From: Plicaturopsis crispa FD-325 SS-3 | Taxonomy: Eukaryota > Basidiomycota > Agaricomycetes > Amylocorticiales > Amylocorticiaceae | Length of the DNA: 64,000 bases | Direction: 5' to 3' | Assembly (NCBI GenBank): GCA_000827205.1 | Contig: KN832561.1 | Span: 31,507 to 95,506 of the forward strand | Part shown: positions 57,901 through 64,000 of the stretch, piece by piece | How positions within the stretch are numbered: position 1 is the stretch's first letter | Layout of the letters: each line of letters opens with the position of its first letter | Notes under the pieces: model-generated | Seen by the model: the letters and a program-made list of their open reading frames with translations, nothing else | What the model was told of the DNA's origin: nothing | The model's database searches: none | Program-made: the position numbers and the translations under genes

Positions 57901-60278
57901 TCGTCCAGTTTGTCATAGTACCAGGATTTCTGGGCGGCGGTTAAGCCTGGCTGTGAGGCTTTCGTCCTAGGGAGCTTGGCGTCGGCATCGACGTTCAGTT
58001 TGTGCGTCACGAAGTCCACCGGGAGGACCTCCGCAAGGTCTAGGGCGAATACGTCTGCAAATTCGGCGAGGATCGACTGGACTTCGCGCCGTTGTGCTGC
58101 TGTGATGTCCGGGCCTATCGAGATATCATCGAGGATCTTCTGTACGCGCTCGGGGTTGAAAGGATCGCGGGTACGTTGTGATTCGGGTACTCTCGAGTTC
58201 GCAAACGAGGCTGACCGCTCGCGCTCTGTGGTATCTGTAGCTGGTACTTCCTCCCAGGCCGCCGCGAGGCGTTCCATTTCTGCAAGGCACCCCGCCTCGT
58301 TGAGGATTTCCTCATCCCTGGAGGCGTTCATCGCGTCCTCCAGGAGTTCCTCTGCGAGTCGTAGCTCCTCTGCTCTCCGCGCCATCTGCTTGCGCTTCTT
58401 CGCTGCCCGCGATGGGCTGAGGGGCACTTCCTCTATCCCAAGTTTCCGCGCCGCTCGTGGCAAATCTGCGGCTACCGCCGCGTCGGCCTCGTCCGTCTCG
58501 CATTCTTCGACTGCGAGCAGGGCCCAGCGTGACGTGGTGCCGCAACGAGCACTCCCGAATAGAGGGGTCGTTGTGGTGCCGCGCGCGCGCGACCGGGACC
58601 TGGCGCTTTCCTCGTTCGGTTTCGGCGATGCATGCGACCATGTATCAGCTCTATCCACACGCGGAGGAGTTGGCGGTGACGTACTGTTGGTCGGTGGGGC
58701 CACGTCGACAGAGTCGACGCATTTACTTCGGGGCCCCGACCGGGAGGGATCAGGTACGCAGTAACCCTCATCGGCGCAACCTAGACACGACTGACGCTGT
58801 CCCAACTCGGTGGGTACAGCCGCGGGCAGGTCTTCGCTGGGACGGTGTGGCAGCACCGTTGTTGCCTGCGCCGGATCGTCGTGTGGTTCATCACCTTCAG
58901 GTATGGTGGGCAAACCTTCACCTCTCCGCTTCTTCAGCACTGACTCGCGGTGTTCTGCATACAGCGTTGCAGTGCGGTTCGTGTCGGACACGGTGATTGT
59001 GTCCGCTGCGTAGTCGTGCTGTGCTCTCGTGTCCCTGAGCCATGGGCGGCCCAGGATCATATCTACCACTCCCTTGAGGTCAATCACCTCACACTGCATC
59101 CACTTCACCACACCCGCTGTGTCGATGTACCCTTCCCAGGCCCCAATGGCTCGTAACTCATGCTCACCAGCACTCTTCAGGTTAGTTCCTGGCTTCAGGG
59201 GCGCGAGTCGTGATGCAATTCTGTCGAAGCAGGTCTTGTCGATCACGTTCCTCGATGCCCCTCCGTCGACTAGTGCCAGGACTGGTGTCCGTTCGCTCTC
59301 CGGCCCGATAAGGGTGGCTTGCTGATAGCGCGCGCTCGTGGCGACCGTGAAGTACTCGCCGTTGGGTTGGACGTCCGTTATTCCCCATATTCGTAGTACA
59401 TCCGACAATGTGTGTATACGGCCATTGTCAGCTGCGTCCGAATGAATAGTGAGGCCGGGACTCACGGCTGTTTCCCGGGGCCACACCGTTATTTCAGGTG
59501 CTAGTACTTCGGGGCCCCGACCGGAAGAGTTTGTTGACGCGGCAGGTTGGTGTGCACCTGACTCCCTTTGGAGTTCTCTTATCCGCGTGAACCCAGGGTA
59601 TGTACGGCTGGGAGGCACGTTCAATAACAGTGGGGTCTTAGCTTTAGTGACGACGCAATGCGGCTCGTAACATGAAAATGAGTTTGGAATTGTAGCCGGA
59701 ACGCATACATCCGAAGCACAGTCTCTGTCCGAGCCCGTCACCGACGTGGTTAGCGGGGTAGGTCGAGGACGGGCTGAACACCCCTTTAGTAGTTCAGCCC
59801 AGCCCCATTTCCCGACTCGTAGTAGTCCCCTTCCACTAACGTCTCGTCCGTCACTTCCCACAGTTGACCATAGTCGTCCATCCGGAACAATAAGTTCGTA
59901 CCACGCGCGGGGGTCGGCGTCGTTGGCGGTTGCGGCCCTAGCGCGGGCGCCCACATGTTGCTCGACACGGGTGGCGTGCGCATCTGGAATGGTGTCCCCA
60001 ACCCTCTGCCGCGCGGGGGGCCGCCGGGCGTATACGGAGGGTTCTGGAACCCGCGAGCTTGAGCTATAGACGCTCGTCGAAATGCTCGGCGCGTGTCTTG
60101 TTCGAGCGGCGGTGCGGGCTGTTCCGCCGTACAATCTCTCGAGAAGTGACCTGCGGACTTCCCGCAGCGGTCGCAAGCGTCTCTGTCCTCGTAGGGTGCG
60201 TTCCCCGGGGCTATGGGAAAGGGATTGAGAGGGCCTGGGGGCTGGGTGTCGCCCCATTTCTCGGACCAAAGGCTGCAC
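54915..60278 (-). CDS. pol: Retrotransposon Pol (protease, RT, RNase H, integrase)
   Basis: A frame of up to 1,787 codons; its true start is unknown because expression probably depends on frameshifting from gag or on reinitiation. Domain order is Ty3/gypsy type. Aspartic protease: ALVDGGASRNVID. Reverse transcriptase: AYRKVNEATQIPNFP, FGLTGTPTTF and WMDD at the catalytic site. RNase H: TTDGSLLGFGGVL. Integrase: zinc-binding HTENGH...CGPC and D-D-E residues in MADYLK, QTDNGTHF and NGKIEGTN. A GDLVQVYDP...RWSAPRVV tail lies at the C-terminus. No stop interrupts the frame. Confidence 0.9.
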   Translation of the reverse strand: MQPLVREMGRHPAPRPSQSLSHSPGERTLRGQRRLRPLREVRRSLLERLYGGTARTAARTRHAPSISTSVYSSSSRVPEPSVYARRPPARQRVGDTIPDAHATRVEQHVGARARAATANDADPRAWYELIVPDGRLWSTVGSDGRDVSGRGLLRVGKWGWAELLKGCSARPRPTPLTTSVTGSDRDCASDVCVPATIPNSFSCYEPHCVVTKAKTPLLLNVPPSRTYPGFTRIRELQRESGAHQPAASTNSSGRGPEVLAPEITVWPRETAVSPGLTIHSDAADNGRIHTLSDVLRIWGITDVQPNGEYFTVATSARYQQATLIGPESERTPVLALVDGGASRNVIDKTCFDRIASRLAPLKPGTNLKSAGEHELRAIGAWEGYIDTAGVVKWMQCEVIDLKGVVDMILGRPWLRDTRAQHDYAADTITVSDTNRTATLYAEHRESVLKKRRGEGLPTIPEGDEPHDDPAQATTVLPHRPSEDLPAAVPTELGQRQSCLGCADEGYCVPDPSRSGPRSKCVDSVDVAPPTNSTSPPTPPRVDRADTWSHASPKPNEESARSRSRARGTTTTPLFGSARCGTTSRWALLAVEECETDEADAAVAADLPRAARKLGIEEVPLSPSRAAKKRKQMARRAEELRLAEELLEDAMNASRDEEILNEAGCLAEMERLAAAWEEVPATDTTERERSASFANSRVPESQRTRDPFNPERVQKILDDISIGPDITAAQRREVQSILAEFADVFALDLAEVLPVDFVTHKLNVDADAKLPRTKASQPGLTAAQKSWYYDKLDEMEKAGIVARVQSDFVKCVSPTKLVPKDAGKTGMTRSEVVRRCNEELRKAGRQPVFEEAPTDVPAEESFQSSDDGTVNTPTLKWRVTHAYRKVNEATQIPNFPPGDLKEKQQSVSGKRYGSVMDLAAGYHAIAMDDEAVPYTAFHVEGRGYYVYLRMPFGLTGTPTTFCEMVAFALADMIGRDLENWMDDIAFASDTYEDHTIVLRKFLQRCREHRLSLAPAKMKLFQSEFVFAGARISKEGIKPNLDKVAAVIDYPRPQTLLHVSEFMGLTNYFRHLIKGFGSIAAPLTDLHGQAQKESEAAAQARAAKRGKTPRKGNYRRYLNETVLGARWTEECEEAFLALKVAITSDPVLKAPIYDGRPFRVTTDGSLLGFGGVLEQEFTETLDNGAVRKTWFPIAFCSKRTSQSERRYEPFLLEFAALKFALDHFAKTIFGSPIIIVTDCQALRDLLVKDSLSSTHARWQQFILSHRIVDVQHRPGTLNPVADALSRGFGPGVREGDGSSWSVAADWHATSGMTNSLWHLMTVVTSAAAVNREPDLRERFRGDDYFTPILDHLLGTPVGQSIKARRHVHKRAQEYMIEDGRLWKVGDKHSRRVARVECIPAREGFNTALKAHTENGHWDVDITKLWLRDRYFWPHIDSDTRLAALACGPCKNFGAIRLNALLQPIIRGQPFELLMADYLKLPAGKGKYKEVLLFTDAASGFVWGKKLKTDGTGKTTTDFLREICRAYAKPTVWQTDNGTHFVNKEVADACSTLGIQHTTTPRLAPWVNGKIEGTNSRLISRLKRMAAPDLNEEDAAKPDPAKIGYPWPDDFDDAISFLNDHIVPGTRYTPREILFGRSFAPKQARVDPETAPEPTPEDIEDRMVLAMILRDEAMANHIVDSDRRKESFDDKVYPITFEPGDLVQVYDPTWDGTFQLAKKMMPRWSAPRVVASRALNSYCLATLDGTPVPGEHHARLLRGFVLNPNSTLARTYRSSQSHFLPDDFFTTNSD

Positions 60279-61285
60279 GCCCTCTGGTATCCTCTGAGCC
60301 CCTCTTCGTTATCCTCGTGCGTGATCTGGACAACTTTCGCTGTGCGGGGCCCTCGCGGGGTGTTGAATGTCGTCGAGGGGGTGCTGCGCGGGGAGAACGC
60401 TGCGGGCGCCAAGCGCGGTGTTCGAGGCTGGTAGTACGGGGTGTATGCCATGTGTTGTTGCAGCTGTAACGGGACTGACGGGGGCGGAAGGTTATCTCTG
60501 GCGTGCCAAAGTGCTGGCTGGTCGTTCTGAACGGTGCCAGCGGTTGTCGAGTCTGCTGGCTTGTTGGACGCCGAGCCGCCTGTCTTCTCTCGTGCGTCCG
60601 CGACCCGCCACGCCGAAATCCGCTCTATGGTCTTTACGAAGTCTTCCCAGTCGCGGATGTCGTAGATCCTCTCCCCGAGGGCTTCCTTGAGTGTCTTTGG
60701 TAAGCCCTTCAACGCTGTCTCCACCGCGTCGCGTCCGGTCTCCCCTGCTGCAATCGCGAGCCTACGCTTCTCCCTCGCAAACTGCACGTGCTTGAAAGCC
60801 TTCACCCCCAGCGCATCCTTCCCGAACTCTCCGACGTCCTCGTCCTTGAGCGTCTTGGCCTTGTACTCCTGAAAGCGAAGCTCTGCAGAGTCACCGACGC
60901 CGACGTCGTCGCAGTACTTCTTTGTCCACACCGCTTCAGCGTCATCGAGGTCATCTTTCGACGTACCTTCCGGCCACGTCGACGGCGCTAGCCAGAATGC
61001 CTTGGCGTCTCCGGTCAGAGTGCGCTCGAAGGCTTTCATTATCTTCCGCTTATGCGCCTCCTCGGAGGACGCGTCGGCCGCGTTGCGGTACGTCGCCCAG
61101 TGCTCGTAAGCTGCTGGGAGGTCATCCTCGTTGCCGCGAAACTGAGGTCTAGTGGGAATGGGTGGTCGGTGGGGTAGAGTGTGCTGGGTGTCGGTTGACA
61201 TGTTCTCGTATGTCGGGAAAGCGATGAATGAATGTTGGAGGGAAAGCTCGGAGGCTGTGTCGTCGAGTGCGGAGTCCGTGTTCAC
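59786..61285 (-). CDS. gag: Retrotransposon Gag
   Basis: A 499-residue frame. A capsid-like region (about residues 50-220, WATYRNAADAS, KAFERTLTGDAKAFWL, ALKGLPKTLKEALGERI) is followed by a zinc knuckle CDRCGKSAGHFSRDC near 60130-60178. The knuckle has five residues between the second Cys and the His rather than the usual four. The frame overlaps the pol frame by about 490 bp in a different phase. Confidence 0.85.
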   Translation of the reverse strand: MNTDSALDDTASELSLQHSFIAFPTYENMSTDTQHTLPHRPPIPTRPQFRGNEDDLPAAYEHWATYRNAADASSEEAHKRKIMKAFERTLTGDAKAFWLAPSTWPEGTSKDDLDDAEAVWTKKYCDDVGVGDSAELRFQEYKAKTLKDEDVGEFGKDALGVKAFKHVQFAREKRRLAIAAGETGRDAVETALKGLPKTLKEALGERIYDIRDWEDFVKTIERISAWRVADAREKTGGSASNKPADSTTAGTVQNDQPALWHARDNLPPPSVPLQLQQHMAYTPYYQPRTPRLAPAAFSPRSTPSTTFNTPRGPRTAKVVQITHEDNEEGLRGYQRACSLWSEKWGDTQPPGPLNPFPIAPGNAPYEDRDACDRCGKSAGHFSRDCTAEQPAPPLEQDTRRAFRRASIAQARGFQNPPYTPGGPPRGRGLGTPFQMRTPPVSSNMWAPALGPQPPTTPTPARGTNLLFRMDDYGQLWEVTDETLVEGDYYESGNGAGLNY

Positions 61286-61499
61286 TGTCCTTTCTTCTGC
61301 TAGTCTGGCTCTGTGCTCCTCTCGTAGTTCCTTCTTAAATGCGGGCTCGAAGTCTAGAGGTGGGTTGTCGGTACCCGCTTTCGCAGAGTTCGCGGTCTGT
61401 CGCGGCAGATTGTCGAGAGTCAGCCCACTCTGGGCTAAGGGAACGGTGTGTGGCTAGACGGTCTGATGCAAGTGAGACGGTCACACTCTCATCACCACT

Positions 61500-61633
61500 T
61501 GAGGAAGGGGACGCCGGGGGCAAGCGAGGAGATGGTGGAACTGATGATGATGATGACTATGCGACTACAGGATGGATCTACGAGGCCGCAGCCAAACAAC
61601 TACAAACACCGCTCGTCGACTCCAGCAGCCACA
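61500..61633 (-). repeat. 5' LTR of the retrotransposon
   Basis: 134 bp, identical to the 3' LTR, and followed on the minus strand by the PBS. Confidence 0.93.
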
Positions 61634-62906
61634 ACATTGAGCAGACCAAGGTACATATTGTAAATTCCTCCTTCGAGGGCAGCTCTAACGCGACAGCTTG
61701 TAGAGGGACATTCGCACCCAAGGCCTCGCCGTGATCCTGGCCAGTAACCCGCGCAATCCGACCGGCCAGGTCATCCAGGGCGAGGAGCTAAAGGACCTTG
61801 TCGCGCTCAGCCGCGAGAGCACGACCCTCATCCTGGACGAGGTGCGTAAAGCTCTCCGTCCGCGGTCACCAGCCGCCGCCGAACACCGCTGATGCGAGAG
61901 CTTTACGCAGTTTTACTCTTGGTACATATATCCTGAGAACGAGGAGGACTATGGGAAATCCGTGTCGTCGGCTGCGTATATTAAGGACGTGAACCAGGTG
62001 CGCTTTTAAGTTGTCTTTATTTTTTGCGGTTCGTGTGCTGATAGCGCGACAGGATTCGGTCATCATCATCGATGGCTTGACCAAGGTGTGACCGGTGTGC
62101 AGCTTTATACGTGGGGTCGCTAACTTCCGCCTAGAACTGGCGCCTTCCGGGCTGGCGTATATGCTGGGTCGTCGGCCCTAAGAACCTCATCACTGCACTC
62201 TCTCAATCCGGTACGTCGCCGCGTTCCACAACATCTCGCGGAACTCTAATCATTCCTTGCACAAGGTTCCTTCCTCGATGGCGGTGCCAACCACCCGTAC
62301 GTGCCACCGTGCCCTATGCCCCACATCCCCTCCTAACATTCTCCCCTTCGCACAGCATGCAGCTCGCCGCCATTGACCTCCTCGAGCCAAGCCGCATCGC
62401 CGCCGAAAAGGTCGCGCTGCAGAAGCACTTCAAGGCGAAGCGCGACCACGTACTCAAGCGGCTCGCAAAGCTCGGGCTGCCCGTGCGCGTCCCACCGCAG
62501 GCGACGTTCTACATCTGGCTCGACCTTGAGAAGCTCCCGCCGCCGCTCAACAACGGCCTCACGTTCTTTGAGGAGCTGCTCAAGGAGCAGACGATCGTGA
62601 TTCCGGGTATCTTCTTCGATATTAACCCTGCGCATAGGAGGAATCTGTTTAACTCGCCGTGTCATCACTTTGTGAGGCTGAGCTTTGGGCCGCCATTGGA
62701 GGATCTGGATAAGGGTGCGTGATTGGGCTTGCGCGGGATGTGGTTACTGATGCGCGGCTACGTGTGTGACAGGGCTTGACGCGATCGGACGTGTGCTGAA
62801 GACTGTGCGCCACGAGGGGATGCGCAAGTTCGGCCACGGATACAAAAAGAGCATCGACAGTACGTTCTCGGCCTCGGACGATGGGGAGCACCAGGTCCAG
62901 GTCTGA

Positions 62907-63390
62907 GGCTCTGACGCTGCGTTTGACAGTGCGTTTTTGGAAACGCAAGCCGCGCGCGTAGCAATGTAACATTACGGTCGATGTATGAGGGAGGGCACTT
63001 GTATGTTGAATAGCAAAAATGGTGATAATTTGGGTCTACGCTTGTACTGGGGAAAGTTACATGTAAGAGTCGTATGAACTTTAAGACGCAGACTGGCACC
63101 ATGACTTCAACTGCGGCTGAAAGTAATTCGTGAAGCAAGTATAGCAGTTTGGCGAGTGTTTCGACACAAAGAATCTGCGACAAGATATAGGGAAGTCAGT
63201 TCGGCTCAAGATACGGGTGGGCAGAATAGTACTCACGGCGATTGCGCTCGCTAAGGAAGAAAAGCAGACGTCTTCAGTCGTGGACTACGAGAGGGAAGGA
63301 AGCAGATTACACATACCATTGTGCACCAAGGGGTCCCCGCTGGAAAGGATTGCGAGGCCACAAAAGCAAACGTCCTCGCAACAGAGGCGC
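62907..63390. other. 3' flank of the aminotransferase gene, no gene seen
   Basis: Probable 3' untranslated sequence and spacer. No supported frame was found. Confidence 0.35.
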
Positions 63391-63400
63391 TTGCGGCTAG

Positions 63401-63837
63401 CTAGCCTGGGCCATCCAGAGGACGCTCCGTCATAGTCGACATCATTGCATCGACAACCGGAGGATCTAGTGCTAGCGACGTGGGTGGCGGAGCGAACTCC
63501 GCCAGGGTTCCAAAGATTATGAGGAAGAGACGTCGGCCGAAGCCGACGCTCTGAAGCCTCTGCTGGTCCGAGGATCCCCCACCGCGAGGGTGAGGGTTCA
63601 ACTCGGAGCAGCGTACCAGGTTCGGTCTTGATCCAGCGCGAAACTTGATGGAAGGGCTTGATGCTGCCTCCCCTCGCCAGGCCATATGCCTGTGCCGATG
63701 AGGAGGGCTTGTCTTGAGGTTGAGGTCTTGACGTCGTCTTCGCTTCTTGGTATCTTCATCGTCTGGCTTACAGTCTGCGAAACATTGTCAGCAGGGACGC
63801 CTCATATGAGAGTGCATATCACGTACCCTCATCGCAG
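63401..63837 (-). CDS. Weak partial hypothetical gene at the right edge
   Basis: A minus-strand frame ends at 63401 and may continue upstream through a short intron near 63775-63830 into the window edge. It reads DDEDTKKRRRRQDLNLKTS, then MAWRGEAASSPSIK and RLFLIIFGTLAEFAPPP. The family is not recognised, and coding status is doubtful. Confidence 0.25.
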
Positions 63838-64000
63838 GTCAACCCGCAATCGGTCTTGACACAGCGGGGGACTTGATCGAAGGGCTTGCTGCCTCCCCTC
63901 GCCAGGCCATGCGCCTGTGCCGATGAAGAGGGCTTGTCTTGAGGTTGATGTCTTGAGGTCTCCAGTCGCGTCTTCAGTCCTTGATGTCTTCGTCGTCGGG
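63620..64000. repeat. Tandem duplication of about 200 bp, running off the window
   Basis: 63635-63730 and 63855-63960 share long near-identical stretches such as GCTGCCTCCCCTCGCCAGGC and GAGGGCTTGTCTTGAGGTTG. The two copies are in different reading frames. Confidence 0.7.

Larger units (their letters stand above)
54629..61633 (-). mobile_element. Complete Ty3/gypsy LTR retrotransposon, 7,005 bp
   Basis: The element is bounded by two identical 134-bp LTRs with TG...CA ends and by the 4-bp target duplication ACAT (54625-54628 and 61634-61637). On the minus strand, a TGGTGATGAGAGTG primer-binding site lies 2 nt inside the 5' LTR (about 61484-61497), and a polypurine tract GGAGGAGGGGACT abuts the 3' LTR (about 54763-54775). 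It carries long gag and pol frames. Identical LTRs imply a recent insertion. Confidence 0.95.
53686..62906 (+). pseudogene. Class I/II PLP aminotransferase gene, interrupted by an LTR retrotransposon
   Basis: Exons 53686-53814, 53871-53930, 53988-54359, 54409-54485, 54541-54553 and 54609-54628 precede the insertion. Then come 61638-61650, 61704-61841, 61911-61997, 62053-62085, 62135-62210, 62266-62296, 62356-62714 and 62773-62906. Motifs include HPGSTGVIYCSDRAM, LGQGAPEVG, YAPTTGVKALRE, VPGGRAGLSRVAAV, SNPRNPTGQV, LILDE, DGLTKNWRLPGWR (the Lys should bind PLP) and FVRLSFGPPLEDL. It would be a fold-type I transaminase; substrate unknown. The 7-kb element lies inside a small exon, at the codon for Ile in YRLDI, so this allele should be non-functional unless the insert is removed from RNA. 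Confidence 0.88.

Noticed and set aside
54629-61633. The 134-bp repeated sequence as a host exon duplicated around an LTR-less element
   Set aside because: TG...CA ends, flanking ACAT duplication, adjacent PBS and PPT, and restoration of the aminotransferase motif YRLDIEQTK without it all identify it as the LTR.

Overview
The window is nuclear DNA of a filamentous basidiomycete, probably an Agaricomycete. Genes are cut by many 48-80 bp GT-AG introns. The gene set fits such fungi: a microexon-rich intracellular GH15 glycosidase, a fungal HNH-nuclease protein, F-box/LRR genes and a Ty3/gypsy element.

Left end (1-14.3 kb) is an ordinary gene-dense region: a 5'-truncated OB-fold-like protein, a small unknown protein, a Leu5/SLC25A42-type mitochondrial carrier, and then on the minus strand GAR formyltransferase (ADE8), a GH15 glucoamylase/trehalase-like enzyme and a NIMA-family kinase. 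A fungal HNH-endonuclease-domain gene is divergent from the kinase; it has a tandem duplication at its 5' end and an apparent 2-nt slippage frameshift near its 3' end.

The middle (about 14.8-44.9 kb) holds no convincing protein gene. It is a roughly 30-kb block of about fifty imperfect inverted repeats (hairpins of about 90-150 nt). They form several sub-families whose members sit about 200-360 bp apart. Most share one plan: an outer stem like CCACCGCTGCA / TGCAGCGGTGG, an inner stem like TCGATCG / CGATCGA, and often an apical GTGCAGGCCTYGCGCTC-like stretch. Sub-families reverse polarity around a recurring centre sequence (J1-J5 at 22.1, 27.8, 32.6, 36.1 and 41.7 kb), so the block looks like five or six higher-order units, each with two outward-pointing hairpin arrays. 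Paired changes keep stems intact between copies. No known system of this form is recognised; hairpin RNA precursors, foldback elements or a chromosomal repeat domain are the main possibilities. A 990-bp TIR element lies inside the block, and an intron-containing tRNA-Gly lies at its right edge.

Right end (45.6-64 kb): two tandem paralogous minus-strand genes (IPF1 and IPF2, local labels) each encode an inositol-pentakisphosphate 2-kinase (IPK1)-like domain joined in one reading frame to an F-box and LRR-like region. Next is a class I/II aminotransferase gene broken by a complete 7,005-bp Ty3/gypsy retrotransposon with identical 134-bp LTRs, a 4-bp target duplication (ACAT), PBS, PPT and long open gag and pol frames. 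The last kilobase has a tandem duplication running off the window and a weak partial gene.

All functional calls come from reading motifs in the translated sequence; no database search was run. Exon junctions were placed by splice consensus plus continuity of conserved protein motifs.
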